Source: Photobacterium sp. JCM 19050 (GTDB lineage: Bacteria > Pseudomonadota > Gammaproteobacteria > Enterobacterales > Vibrionaceae). From it: DNA of 62,544 bases. The position numbers were made by a program, and so were the translations under genes. Of the stretch, positions 47,044 to 57,498 are shown piece after piece; the first letter of the stretch is position 1; each line of letters begins with the position of its first letter. A model generated the notes under the pieces. That model was given only the letters and a program-made list of their open reading frames with translations, made no database searches and was not told the origin of the DNA. The stretch spans positions 1 through 62,544 of the forward strand of contig BAXG01000037.1 in assembly GCA_001310455.1 (NCBI GenBank), read 5' to 3'.

Positions 47044-47066
47044 AAACCCGCTTCGGCGGGTTTTTT
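47044..47066 (+). terminator. tandem late-leader terminator 1b
   Basis: AAACCCGC-TTCG-GCGGGTTTTTT, a textbook UUCG-loop terminator 18 bp upstream of the endolysin ATG. Late genes can only be expressed if it is read through. Confidence 0.88.
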
Positions 47067-47083
47067 CGTAAGGGGAGTCAATC

Positions 47084-47562
47084 ATGGCCTTTCAACTGGG
47101 GAAACGCTCTCGCAAGCGTCTTGCACGCATTCATCCTGACTTGAGGCGAGTGGTGGAACGTGCAATCCAACTGTCCGATGTCGATTTCACGGTGATGGAG
47201 GGAGTCAGGACGCTTGAGAAACAAAAACGCCTGGTTGAGCAAGGTGCCTCCCGCACACTCGAAAGCCGTCACCTGACAGGCATGCCGTTGACCTCGGTGC
47301 TTGGGTGGATAGTGAAGTTCGTTGGGACTTTGGTCTCTATCTGAAACTTGCCGAAGCAGTCAGGCTCGCAGCCATAGAGCTCAATATACCGGTTGTATGG
47401 GGCGCGTGCTGGAGAATCATCAATAACGAAAGTGATTTGGACGATGCCATCGCTACCTATGTGGCCAGGAAAAAGCGACAAGGGAAAAAGCCGCTGATTG
47501 ACGGGCCGCATTTCCACCTCTGCCGCAAACATTATCCGGCTACTAGTGAGAGGAATGCCTGA
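47084..47562 (+). CDS. endolysin, M15-type L-alanyl-D-glutamate peptidase (one apparent frameshift)
   Basis: About 159 residues after one base is restored near 47281. The zinc-site motifs SRHLTGHAVDL (His, Asp) and DGPHFHLC (His) are split between the two frames. HPDLRRVVERAIQLSDVDFT is the family N-terminus. It cleaves peptidoglycan stem peptides at lysis. No signal peptide, so it depends on the holins that follow. Confidence 0.83.
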
Positions 47563-47966
47563 TGAGTATATGGAAACTGCTGACAGGATTTGTTGAGCCG
47601 GTCACTGACCTCATTGACAACCTACATACCAGTGATGAGGAAAGGCTGGAAGTCAAAACCAGGCTGTTTGCCATGCAAAGCGCCATGGCCACTAAGGTGA
47701 TGGACTATGAAGCGCGGCTTATCGAGGCCAAGACCAAGGTCATTACCGCCGAGGCACAGGGGGCGAGCTGGCTTCAACGTAACTGGCGGCCAATCACCAT
47801 GCTGACGTTCTTGGGGCTCGTTGTTGCCGACACCTTTGGGCTCACCACGTTTCGTCTGGCCTCCGAAGCCTGGACCCTGCTGCAAATCGGCTTGGGAGGT
47901 TATGTGGTTGGCCGAAGCGCGGAAAAGATTGTCCCCAAAGTCACTGACGCAATGCGTAAGGACTGA
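47562..47966 (+). CDS. holin of the three-TM (GTA/DUF3154) family
   Basis: A 134-residue protein with an amphipathic N-terminus (TGFVEPVTDLIDNLHTSDEE), a long helix, and two or three C-terminal hydrophobic helices (NWRPITMLTFLGLVVADTFG, LLQIGLGGYVVGRSAEKIVP). This is the GTA_holin_3TM pattern. It overlaps the endolysin stop and the second holin by one base each. Confidence 0.78.
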   Translation: MSIWKLLTGFVEPVTDLIDNLHTSDEERLEVKTRLFAMQSAMATKVMDYEARLIEAKTKVITAEAQGASWLQRNWRPITMLTFLGLVVADTFGLTTFRLASEAWTLLQIGLGGYVVGRSAEKIVPKVTDAMRKD

Positions 47967-48151
47967 TGATGCACGATAAAACGTCCGCGGTGTCCTATGG
48001 CGCGTCCGCGGTAACAACGATAGCGGGGTTAACCATCAATGAATGGGTTGCCCTGGGTGGCTTTCTTATTGGTGTGGCGACCTTTGCGGTGAACTGGTGG
48101 TACAAGCATGCCCAGACCAAGATTTTGCAAAACCAGGGTAAGCAGGATTAG
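47966..48151 (+). CDS. class II holin (phage_holin_2_3 type)
   Basis: A 61-residue protein with two membrane helices (YGASAVTTIAGLTINEWVAL and GGFLIGVATFAVNWWYKH) and a basic tail, the pattern of small class II holins. It probably forms the lysis pore together with the preceding holin. ATG at 47966 or 47969. Confidence 0.75.
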   Translation: MMHDKTSAVSYGASAVTTIAGLTINEWVALGGFLIGVATFAVNWWYKHAQTKILQNQGKQD

Positions 48152-48183
48152 CGTTTGTATGCAGGGCGAGGAGTGACAAGGTC

Positions 48184-48918
48184 ATGGCGAATCAAGATTG
48201 GGCGACGCTCGCTGCGCAGTTTGCGCATGATCATGCGCGTTATGGTACCGGGGCGAAAAAATGGTGTGATGCCAAAGGGATAAATTACCAAAGTGCGCGC
48301 CGGTATATCAAAGTGCGTGGTAAACCTGTCAGCCTTTGCGCAAAAAAAGAGAGTGCGCAGCCAACGCGTGCGCAGGACCAGCAGAAAACCGCTGCCAATG
48401 TGGTGCCCATTACGCCGCAACCGACAAAAGACACCGCCCCAGGCCGGTGCTTCCCTGCGAATCGCAAAGGCGGCATGTATGCCCGGTATTTCCCCGCCGA
48501 AAAGCGCTACATGTTTGATGCCGCCGATGTGGCCACCTTGGACGATGAACTGATGCTGACCCGGGCGCGCTTGCAATCCGGGATTGAATACCTCGGCAAG
48601 ATCCACGCTGATATGGCGCAGGCCACGACACTCGAGGAGCGCATCAGCCTCTATGAATCCTTCAACCGCTGCAATGCCGGGCTGGATACGCTGACCGCGC
48701 GGATTGAGTCGCTGACCCGCACCATGAGCAGCCTGGGCATTGATGTGGTCACCAAAGACAAAGTCATTGCCGACACCACCCGCATTATAAACGCAGCCCG
48801 CAAGTTGTCTTTGGAAGCAGATAACCTGGCCAATGTCGGCAAAGGCGATGAGACGCCCCTCAGTGACATGCTGGACGATCTGCAGCGCCGGGGCACCGGC
48901 GGCATGATGGGCCATTAA
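48184..48918 (+). CDS. terminase small subunit
   Basis: A 244-residue protein upstream of the large terminase. The N-terminal helix-turn-helix (DWATLAAQFAHDHARYGTGA, KGINYQSARRYIKVRGK) would bind the packaging site. A basic linker leads to a helical oligomerisation region (SLYESFNRCNAGLDTLTARI). Position and architecture support the call more than any single motif. Confidence 0.72.
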   Translation: MANQDWATLAAQFAHDHARYGTGAKKWCDAKGINYQSARRYIKVRGKPVSLCAKKESAQPTRAQDQQKTAANVVPITPQPTKDTAPGRCFPANRKGGMYARYFPAEKRYMFDAADVATLDDELMLTRARLQSGIEYLGKIHADMAQATTLEERISLYESFNRCNAGLDTLTARIESLTRTMSSLGIDVVTKDKVIADTTRIINAARKLSLEADNLANVGKGDETPLSDMLDDLQRRGTGGMMGH

Positions 48919-48926
48919 CCGCGTGC

Positions 48927-50583
48927 ATGCCCGATACCGACGCGCTTCAGGCCATCGAGGCCCGGCTGGCAGACAAATGGTGGCGGATGGACAACCTCTA
49001 CACGATAGAGAACGAGCGGGGCGAGTTGGTGCCGTTCCGCCTTCGCCCGGCCCAGCGGCGGCTGTTCGAGGTCATGCACTGGCTTAATATCATCTTAAAG
49101 GCCAGGCAGATGGGGTTCTCCACCGCGATTGATATCTACCTGCTCGATGAAGCGCTTTTCAATAAGAGCCTCAAGTGCGGCATCGTGGCTCAGGACCAGC
49201 AGGCGGCGGGGGAGATATTCCGGACCAAAATCGAAATCCCCTTCGATCATTTGCCGGGTTGGCTGAAAGCGCGGCTGCCGGTGAAATCGCGCCGCTCGGG
49301 CGCTACCGGTGGCCATATCCTGTTTGCGCATGGCAGCAGCATCCAGGTCGCGACGTCGTTTCGCTCGGGCACCGTCCAGCGATTGCATGTGTCCGAGCAC
49401 GGGAAAATCTGCGCCAAGTACCCGGCCAAAGCCAAGGAAGTGCGTACCGGCTCACTCAACACCCTCCATGCCGGCTGTGTGGCCTTTATTGAAAGCACCG
49501 CCGAAGGGGTGGGCGGTGATTTTCATGCCATGGCCATGCGGGCGTTGGAGATGACCCGGGCCGGGCAGCCAATGACCCCGCTTGACTGGAAGTTCCACTT
49601 CTTTCCTTGGTGGCAGGACACGAAATACCGCGCCCCGCTTCCGCCGTCGGGCCTGGTGATGAGCCGCGCCCAACAGGACTACTTTGAGGCCGTGGAAGCA
49701 GCGACGGGCTGCACGCTCGATGACGAGCAGCGCCACTGGTATCTGCTGAAAGCGGCCGAGCAGGGCGAGGAGATGAAACAGGAGTTTCCGTCTACGCCCC
49801 TGGAAGCCTTCCTGGTGTCTGGCCGCCGGGTCTTCAATGCCAACGACACCCTGAAAGCAGAAGGCGATTGCCTGCCGCCGGGCATTGTGTATGAGATGGA
49901 GCCGGTGACCGGCAAGCGCGAGAAGGTGGCTCAACCTGCAACCCTGGATGAACAGGGTCAGCGTTCGCTGATGAACCGGTTGCTGGTGTGGGAGTTGCCC
50001 GACCCAGACGAGGACTATGCGATGGGCATTGATATTGCCGAAGGGCTGGAGCACGGGGACAGGTCGAGCCTCGATGTGGTGAAAAAAGCACCGGCGAGCA
50101 GGTGGCGCACTGGTATGGGCATGTGGATGTAGAGCTGTTTGCGCGCCTTAGCGCCCATATTGGCAAGTGGTACAACACCGCTTCATTGGGCCGGAGCGCA
50201 ACAACCACGGCCATGCCTTTGTCCTGGTGTTAAAGGACATTTACCCGGCCAGACGGATCTACACCGAGCACTATATCGACCGGGAAGATGAAGACGAGAC
50301 AGTACGGCTTGGCTGGCTGACCACCCGCCACTCCAAGCCCATTCTCACCGAGGGCATCAAGCCGCTGTTGAAAGCCGGCCAGTCGGGTATCCGCTGGATA
50401 GGCACGGTGTCTGAGTGCCACACCTTTGTCTATCACAACAACGGCAGCATGGGCGCGCAAGAGGGCAGCTATGACGACCAGGTGATGAGCTACCTGCTTG
50501 CCCAGGAAATGCGGGCTCGCATGCCCAAACGTATCACCAAAGACAACACACCGCGCGAGCCTACCCATTGGATGACGAAATGA
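48927..50583 (+). CDS. terminase large subunit (two apparent frameshifts)
   Basis: About 552 residues after two bases are restored near 50093 (C) and 50183 (T). ATPase motor: LRPAQRRLFEVMHWLNIILK, Walker A-like KARQMGFST, FIESTAEGVGGDF, FPWWQDTKYR. Nuclease domain: YAMGIDIAEGLEHGDRSSLD and the C-terminal SYDDQVMSYLLAQEM with the metal aspartates. It packages DNA into the prohead. The stop overlaps the portal ATG as TGATG. Confidence 0.88.
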
Positions 50584-52668
50584 TGGCTGACACTAAGAAG
50601 AGCGCCGTCCCGCAGCGCACCTTGCTGGACATCATGGCTGATATCGACGGCCAACCCAACTGGCGCAGCAATGCCAAAAAAGCCCATGCCTATTACGACG
50701 GTGACCAGCTCGATCCGCGGGTGATGGCGGTGCTGCAAGAGCGCGGGCAACCCGAGACCATGCACAACCTGATTGCCCCAACCGTGGACGGGGTGCTGGG
50801 GATGGAGGCCAAAACCCGCACCGATTTGTTGGTCACTGCCGACGAGCCGGATGACGACATGGAGTTGCTGGCCGAGGCCGTCAACGCCGAATTTGCCGAT
50901 GCAGCGCGCCTGGGCAGGCTCGACAAGGCCCGCTCGGAGGCTTACGCCGGACAAATCAAATGCGGGCTGGGTGTGGTAGAGGTCTACCGCAGCCCTAACC
51001 CCTTTGGCCCGCGCTACCGAATCCGCCATGTCCCCCGTGATGAAGTGTTTTGGGATTGGCATGCCCAGCAACCGGACTGGTCAGATTGCCGCTGGGTAAT
51101 GCGTCAGCGCTGGATAGATGTCGATGAGCTCAAGACCCTGGTGCCGGGCAAGGCAGCGGTGCTTGAGCAGGCCGCCAACAACTGGCACGGCTTTGTGGAC
51201 ACGCAACTGGCCGAAGGGCTTGACCCGCACCTGGTCAGCGCATGGGAAGAGTTCAAGGGCTGGACGCGGGAGGACACCGAATACCTCAGCCAGAACCGCA
51301 AACGCATCCGGCTGCAAATCATCTACCTGCGGGTGATGGAGAGAAAGCCGGTGTTGGTGCTCGCCAGCGGACGCCGGGTGGAATACGACAGGAACAATCT
51401 CCTGCATGCCACGGCGGTGGGCATGGGGCGAGCCAGCCTGATGCAGGCGCAGGTGAGCCGGGTAGTGGAATCCTGGTACGCCGGGCCGCATCACCTGGGT
51501 GACCGGGATTGCAGTGCCCTCAGGGGATGTTCCTCTGGTGCCGTTTTTTGGTTTTCGCAAGGACAGCAACGGCGAGCCTTACGGGCTGATTGCCCGGGCG
51601 ATCCCGGCGCAGGATGAGGTCAATTTCCGCCGTATCAAGCTGACCTGGCTGTTGCAAGCCAAACGGGTGATTGCGGACCAGGACGCCACAACCATGAGCC
51701 GGGCGCAACTGCTGGAAGAGGTCGAGCGGGCAGACGGCTACATTGAGCTCAACCCGGATCGCCGGAACAAGAAAACCCTCAGCGAGGCTCTGCAGGTTCA
51801 GCAAGATTTCCACATTGCCAGCCAGCAGTTCCAGGTGATGCAGGAATCCATGAAGCTCATCCAGGACACCATGGGGATTTATGCCGCCTTCCTTGGCCAG
51901 GAAGGGGGAGCCGAGTCGGGGGTGGCGATTGCCAATCTGGTCGAGCAGGGGGCAACGACGCTTGCTGAGATTAACGATAACTACCGCTTTGGCAGCCAGT
52001 TGGTCGGTGAGTTGCTGCTCGGCTACATCCTTGAAGACATGGCCGGGCAGGCCAACCGGGCAATTGTGATCCACCGAGATGACAAGCACAAACGCAAAAC
52101 GGTGGTGGTGAATGAGCAAACGCAAAAGGGACGCAACAACGACATCAGCCGGCTGCGGGCCCATATTGCGCTGGCACCGGTGCAGCAAACCGCCGCCTAC
52201 AAAGCCCAGCTTGCCGAGCGAATGATGCAACTGACCGCCCAATTGCCGCCAGAGGTCCAAGCGGCGGTGATTGACCTGGTGGCTGAGCTCTCCGATATCC
52301 CGAACAAAGCAGAATTTATGGAGCGTGTTCGTGGTGCGCTGGGGACGCCGAAAGATCCAGAGGATATGTCACCGGAAGAACAGCAGGCCGCGATGGAGAA
52401 ACAGCGCCAGGAGCAGGCGCAACTAGAACTGGCAATGCGAGAGATGGCGGCGAAGGTGGAGAAACTGGAAGCCGAGGCGCAAAGGGCCAGTGCCAGCGCG
52501 GCAAGGGACAACGCATCAGCGGACAGCCAGCGTTACGCCAATGCCAAGACCCAGGCTGAAACCGGTGTGATTTTGAAAGAAATGGAGCGCCTGACCCAAG
52601 AAATAGAGGGGATCAAGCGCCAATACGGCGATGCCCTGCAAGCACAGATTGAGACGATTCAGTTGTAG
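50583..52668 (+). CDS. portal protein (two apparent base losses near 51495)
   Basis: About 695 residues, joined from two frames. The N-terminal half (NWRSNAKKAHAYYDGDQLDP, HNLIAPTVDGVLGMEAKTRT, YRIRHVPRDEVFWDWHAQQP) is typical of P22-like short-tailed phage portals. The second half includes GIYAAFLGQEGGAESGVAIA, and a long C-terminal coiled coil (residues ~580-690) could form a barrel. It is the DNA channel at the head vertex. Confidence 0.82.
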
Positions 52669-52836
52669 GTTCTGCAGGTTACAGATTTAATGACCGTCAT
52701 CCCTACATAAGGTATTGATTTCACTTGTTTTTTGTCTCAAGTTGTTTGGGTAAATGAGAGTCAGCTGCTCACTGCAGCGTATCTGTAGCTACCTATGCCC
52801 TAAAAGTTCATTCATGGCATGTTCTGTTCCTCATGA

Positions 52837-52884
52837 ACCTAACGGCTCATTCAGCGACTTGTCTGCTGTAATGCTTTGTTAGCA
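52837..52884 (-). repeat. attC-like imperfect inverted repeat next to the reversed accessory gene
   Basis: Read on the minus strand, 22 bp after the gene stop, the 48 bp begin TGCTAACAAAGCATTACAGC and end GAGCCGTTAGGT. The last seven bases fit the integron core GTTRRRY, and the arms (CTAAC/GTTAG, ATT/AAT, AGC/GCT) pair imperfectly. It is shorter than most attC sites and the 5' core is off-consensus, so the call is tentative. Confidence 0.3.
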
Positions 52885-52905
52885 TCGGCAACGTTTGTTT
52901 TGGTG

Positions 52906-53718
52906 TCAACGTAGGAACCTTTGCTTCTTTTCGATTTGAAAAAGATTTTTTTCAAGGCTCATAATTCTGGCTGCCTGGGAATTGATTACTTTGTCTTTGG
53001 ACTCTTGTATTGACTGCATATTTTTACTTATCAACTCCCTTTGCTCTGATATTTGTTCTTGCCATACAAACATTACTCCCAATGATAAGATGACAGGCAC
53101 GATAAGTGATCCGTTGGCAATCATCCATAGCCATTCTCTTTTTCTATTAGTGCTATCATTTTCTAGTCGGGGTGCTACTACATTGCCCTCAACTTTTCTT
53201 TCATTGAATGATTGAGTTAGCTTCGAATCAGGAGATATACGAAACTCAAGAGGTTGAAGGCACCAATGACGTAGCGATTCATCAAAGGCTATGGGTATAT
53301 AAATTTCCATAAATGCTTCAAATGAGTCTAAGTTTGATTCGAAAAGGTCAACTATATTAGTGAGACCTGATATTTCGATGTTAAAATCCATGCTGCCGTA
53401 GCCAACAATACGTGGTCTTAGTACTATTTGGCTTATTCGATGATTTTGAAGATCTTGAATTTCTGAGAAGCCGCTCCCCCGATCTCGACCTTCAACCTTC
53501 CAAGCTTCATTGAAATGACGAGTTAAATGGCTACGAAGCTCACTGCCAAATTTTGTAAGAAAGCGATACTCCATTTTATCAGCAGAGTGATCATCGGAGG
53601 TCTCGAAGCGGTCTTTTATATATATTGACCTCCAAAATTCGGCTCTATTGTCATTCCATTCTTCACCATAAGAGTCACTTTTCGTGCTTACTTTTACGGA
53701 TAAAATCGCCTCAGCCAT
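52906..53718 (-). CDS. single-pass membrane protein, unknown function, reversed in the late region
   Basis: A 270-residue protein with a soluble N-terminal ~200 residues (SYGEEWNDNRAEFWRSIYIK, FGSELRSHLTRHFNEAWKVE), one membrane helix (about 202-221, WMIANGSLIVPVILSLGVMF) and a short C-terminal coiled coil. No family recognised. It is intact, AT-rich and on the opposite strand to the structural genes, so it is an inserted accessory gene. Its ends resemble integron cassette junctions. Confidence 0.6.
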   Translation of the reverse strand: MAEAILSVKVSTKSDSYGEEWNDNRAEFWRSIYIKDRFETSDDHSADKMEYRFLTKFGSELRSHLTRHFNEAWKVEGRDRGSGFSEIQDLQNHRISQIVLRPRIVGYGSMDFNIEISGLTNIVDLFESNLDSFEAFMEIYIPIAFDESLRHWCLQPLEFRISPDSKLTQSFNERKVEGNVVAPRLENDSTNRKREWLWMIANGSLIVPVILSLGVMFVWQEQISEQRELISKNMQSIQESKDKVINSQAARIMSLEKNLFQIEKKQRFLR

Positions 53719-54055
53719 ATTTTTATTCCTTTAGTGACTTTGTGCTAACAATTTAATAGAAGGCAACTTGCACGTTTTTCTGCCTTCGTTTTGCTGTATA
53801 GTTCTATGACGCTGTAACATGTCGTTCGAACTTATCTCGTGATTTCTGATGGATAGACATATTCATCAGAATCCCTTTTTCACGTTTTCGTGCACGCGCC
53901 TGATAGTCTTCCGAAAGATTACTAAATTATCTTCCTGCATGGATGACCATTGATGTTAGTTGCAACACCGCGTCACTGAGCCGCAGGTTAAGACTTAAGC
54001 GTATTCGATGTATTGCTTTCTTCATTCTTAAAAGTGAGCAAATTCGAGGGTGGTT

Positions 54056-54084
54056 TTGCACCTTGCCGAAAAGTGCGTTACGTT
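54056..54084 (+). promoter_or_regulatory. late promoter module 2 (copy of module 1)
   Basis: TTGCAC (54056-54061), 17-bp spacer, TACGTT (54079-54084), then two tandem terminators. It aligns without gaps to module 1 (43 of 55 positions). It would restart late transcription after the reversed accessory gene. Confidence 0.58.
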
Positions 54085-54100
54085 ATTCCCATCATGTGAA

Positions 54101-54127
54101 GCCTCGCCCATTTGGGTGGGGCTTTTT
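54101..54127 (+). terminator. tandem late-leader terminator 2a
   Basis: GCCTCGCCC/GGGTGGGGC stem with an ATTT loop and five T, at the same place relative to the promoter as terminator 1a. Confidence 0.75.
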
Positions 54128-54141
54128 CGTATGTGGTTCTG

Positions 54142-54168
54142 AGCCCTGGCATTTACTGGGGCTTTTTT
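54142..54168 (+). terminator. tandem late-leader terminator 2b
   Basis: AGCCC/GGGCT stem with a 12-base interior (partly pairing) and six or more T, 78 bp before the scaffold ATG. Confidence 0.6.
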
Positions 54169-54245
54169 GTTTGCGCCGTTAAGGGTTTTCCCCGAGAGCC
54201 CTTACCCGCACAGACAGCGATACGTCTACAAAGGAGACGCAAGCC

Positions 54246-55312
54246 ATGCATGCTGAGACTGATTTTGACCTCTCCGGCAATGAAACCCCTGAAGAGCTGG
54301 ATGCCCTGCTGGATTCCATGGACACGCTGGCACTGGCTGACGAGCCGGACGACAGCGACGTAACGGATAACACTGACGCGACAGATGAAAGCAGTGAGGC
54401 TGTTGAACCTCATGCGACAGAAGACAGTGACGTCAATGATGGCGAGGCAACGGACCTGGAGCCAATTCCACCTGATGCCGATACTGACGCAGCCCCGGCC
54501 GCTGCGGGTGAGGAGACACCGGCCCAGAGCGAAAACGACAGCCCGCCTGAGGGTATCGCTACCCGGGACAACCAGCACATCATTCCGTTTGAAGTCCTTG
54601 AGCGTGAGCGTGAGGAAAAACGCGCGCTCAGTGAAGAGCTCGCGTCGCTCAGGGCTGAGCGCAAGGATTGGGAGCAAAGCCAGCGGTTGTTGGCGGTACG
54701 TGACCGGCAACTGGAAAGCTGGGTGTCCGTCCCGAAGATCTGCCGGAGAACCTCGATTTCACCGACGACCAATTGGACGCGCTGACCGAGGACTATCCGG
54801 GGATTGCCGGGGTGATAAAGCACCTGGTTGCCAAGGTCAAGACCTTAGACCGTGATGAGCCGGCACCGGGTACCGTGGAGGGGACTGCGTTGCCTGAAAC
54901 CGACCCGGTGACTCAGGCGGTTCGCGACAATGCAGATCTCAACACCTGGCAGCATGAAGGGGGCGCGAAATGGGACAGGGCGTTGGCAATCGACGATGCA
55001 TTGCGTGCCGACCCCCATTGGCAGGACAGGCCATTGGCCGAGCGCTTTGCTGAGGTCTCCCGCCAGGTGAATGCGGCATTTGATACGCCCGCTGAGCCTG
55101 TGGCAACTCCGGCAGAGGTCAAAGCCCAGGCGGACGCGGCAGAAAAGGACGCTGAGGCTTCCCTGCCTGCGTCGCCGTCTGAGGTCGGTACCACTGCCCC
55201 CCATGAGGGGACGGTGCGCGACCGGGCGGCAACCGCCAGTGCCGAAGAAATCAGTGCCATGTTCAGCAACATGACCGATGACCAGATTGAAGCGCTGCTC
55301 TCGGACATGTAG
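54246..55312 (+). CDS. scaffolding protein (one apparent frameshift)
   Basis: About 355 residues after one base is restored near 54720. The N-terminal half is strongly acidic (ALADEPDDSDVTDNTDATDE) and lacks hydrophobic core. A charged coiled coil (PFEVLEREREEKRALSEELA) follows, and the C-terminal end (AEEISAMFSNMTDDQIEALL) resembles scaffold helix-loop-helix ends. It lies between portal and major capsid protein, the standard place for a scaffold. Sequence conservation in such proteins is low. Confidence 0.7.
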
Positions 55313-55340
55313 CGGCAGGTAGGCGTAAATCGTGAAGTTT

Positions 55341-55364
55341 GAACCCGTCCATGGTGGCGGGTTC
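55341..55364 (+). terminator. hairpin between scaffold and capsid genes
   Basis: GAACCCG/CGGGTTC stem with a ten-base loop, followed by TTTCGTTT. It is a weak terminator or an RNA-processing site that could set the scaffold-to-capsid ratio. Confidence 0.45.
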
Positions 55365-55384
55365 TTTCGTTTGAGGAACTGAGG

Positions 55385-56595
55385 ATGACCAACATCACCA
55401 AAGAGCAGGCGCGGATGATACAGCAGGTGGCGCTTTATACCGCCGCCAACCGCCACCGCTCGTTTGTCAACATGCTCACCGAGGACTCGCCCAAGCAGGC
55501 CACCGGTGACAAGAAAGGCGAGCGGCAGACTTCCCCGCATGCGCCGATTGTGCGGGTGACGGACCTGTCCAAATCGGCCGGGGACACGGTGGACATGCAG
55601 ATTGTGCACGGGCTGTCCAAACGTCCCACCATGGGTGACAAAAAAATCGAGGCCGCGGTGAAGGATTGGATTTCACCGACTTCGAACTGGGCATAGACCA
55701 GGGACGTCACCAGGTGGATGCGGGCGGTAAGATGGCCCAGCAGCGCACCGTCCATGACCTGCGCAAGACCGCCAGGACCTTGCTCGGGCCGTACTTCAAC
55801 ACCCTGCAAGACCAGATAGCCACGGTGCAGATTGCCGGGGCGCGCGGCGACTACATGCACGATGACATCATTGTGCCGCTCGAAAACCATGAGGAGTATG
55901 CCGACATCATGGTCAACGAGGTGCTGCCACCCACCTATGACCGCCACTTCTTCGGCGGGGACGCAACCAGCTTTGAGCTGTTGGACCAGACCGACGTGTT
56001 CAGCCTGCAGACCGTGGACAACCTGGGGCTGTATATCGAGGAGATGGCTCACCCGCTGCAGCCTATCCGCTTTACCGGGGATGAGATGGCAACCGACGAG
56101 CCGTTTTACCTGCTTGAAGTGACCCCGCGTCAGTGGCACAGCTGGAAGCAGACCACCTCGTACAAGGACTGGCAACAAATCCTCGCCGCCGCCCTCAACC
56201 GGTCGCGCAATTTCAAGCACCCGGTGTTCTCCGGGGAATGTGCGATGTGGGGCAACATCCTGGTGCGCAAGTACAAAGGCATGCCGATCCGGTTTAATGC
56301 CGGTACCACCGTGATGGTGTCCCAAAACGATGACGAGGCGAGCGTGATGCCGGCGATGGCGGTGACCACGGTTGACCGGGCGATGCTCCTTGGCGGCCAG
56401 GCGCTGGCCACCGGCGTGGGGAAAACCCAGTCCGGGACCCAATTCTCCCTGCACGAGGAGAAAACCGATGCGGGTAACCGCACCGAAATCACCATCGGCT
56501 GGATGAACGGGTTGAAGAAAATCCGCTTCAAGGACAAGCAAGGGCGGGTCAATGACCACGGCGTCATCGCCCTGGACACGGCCGTTAACCCCTAA
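55385..56595 (+). CDS. major capsid protein, N4-gp56/DUF4043 type (one apparent frameshift)
   Basis: About 403 residues after one base is restored near 55672. N-terminal part: RSFVNMLTEDSPKQATGDKK, IVRVTDLSKSAGDTVDMQIV. Main part: DLRKTARTLLGPYFNTLQDQ, YMHDDIIVPLENHEEYADIM, HPVFSGECAMWGNILVRKYK. The arrangement (mobile N-arm, HK97-like fold) and position after the scaffold support the call. The DUF4043/N4-gp56 label is from pattern memory. Confidence 0.82.
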
Positions 56596-56615
56596 ACCGC
56601 CAGGAGGAACACCTT

Positions 56616-56996
56616 ATGGCAACAATCAAAGCGCCGACCATGCATGACCGCATCTACGTCGGTACCCACGGCAACCTGTCCGTCGCCTTTGGCAAGGTGG
56701 AACTGAACGGGCCCGGGCCCGGTACCGTGGTGGAATTGCTCGACGTGCCGGTGGGGGTGAAGGTGATTGGCCTTCGCGTCCACACCAACGGCATGGGGAT
56801 GGGCGTGACCGCTGACATCAAACTTGGGGTCATCCCGCTCGCCATCGGGGCAGATTTGTCGGCGTATGCCACCACCGTCGTGCCCGTCAGGCCAACTTAC
56901 ACCGACCAAAAAGCGGTCCTTTCGGCCGTGCTTGCCGGTGGCAGCGCCATGGGCACGTTGGAAGTGACCCTGGAATACCTGTCCGAGGGCTATTGA
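56616..56996 (+). CDS. probable capsid decoration or structural protein
   Basis: A 126-residue beta-rich protein (YVGTHGNLSVAFGKVELNG, GVKVIGLRVHTNGMGMGVTA, MGTLEVTLEYLSEGY), 20 bp after the capsid gene and preceded by AGGAGG. No family recognised. Size, composition and position suit a head decoration protein. A terminator follows. Confidence 0.6.
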   Translation: MATIKAPTMHDRIYVGTHGNLSVAFGKVELNGPGPGTVVELLDVPVGVKVIGLRVHTNGMGMGVTADIKLGVIPLAIGADLSAYATTVVPVRPTYTDQKAVLSAVLAGGSAMGTLEVTLEYLSEGY

Positions 56997-57011
56997 GTCC
57001 ACCGGTCTGTT

Positions 57012-57033
57012 GGGCGCCCCCGCGCCCTTTTTT
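57012..57033 (+). terminator. intrinsic terminator inside the late operon
   Basis: GGGCGC/GCGCCC stem with a CCCC loop and six T. It would lower expression of the connector and tail genes relative to the capsid unless transcription is antiterminated. Confidence 0.8.
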
Positions 57034-57050
57034 CATTCAGAGAGGCAAGC

Positions 57051-57498
57051 ATGAGCCAGGTAGCCATTGCCTATATTGGCCCGAAAGCGGTCAAACGCGA
57101 CACCGTGACCGGAAGCCGTCAGGTGTTCCCCCGCATGACCCCGATTGACGTCAGCGCCGAGCTGGCCGCGGTGCTGTTGTGTTATGACCAGGTGTTTGTG
57201 GAAGCCAGCGCGCTTGATGCGGTGCGCGAGGCAGAAAACGCCCGGCAGGCGCAGGCGGCGAAAAGCGTGAAGAGGCCGAAGCCGCGCACAAAAAACGCCA
57301 GGCGGCAGCTGACATGTCGGTAAGCGTGGACGCAAGACGTTCGATCTTGCCAAGATGACCAGCCCGCAAATTGCCACCCTGGTGGAAGGGGCAGAGTTGG
57401 CCATCCCTGCCAAAGGGGCGCAGGAGTCGGCCGCGGATTACAAACGGCGGGTGCGGGATGCTATCCGCGATGAACCTCGCAATCACGGGACACCCTGA
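57051..57498 (+). CDS. phage structural protein, unknown (two apparent frameshifts)
   Basis: About 149 residues after two bases are restored near 57268 and 57330. It starts SQVAIAYIGPKAVKRDTVTG, has a helical charged middle (EKREEAEAAHKKRQAAADMS) and ends AKMTSPQIATLVEGAELAIP. No family recognised. The stop overlaps the next ATG (TGATG), so it belongs to the head-tail connector cluster. Confidence 0.5.

Noticed and set aside
55435..56559. 374-codon open frame antisense to the major capsid gene
   Set aside because: Product of high GC in the late region. The opposite strand codes a clear capsid protein.
55385..56595. Programmed ribosomal frameshifting in structural genes
   Set aside because: No slippery heptamer at the break, and the same kind of break appears in host enzymes, so sequence error is simpler.
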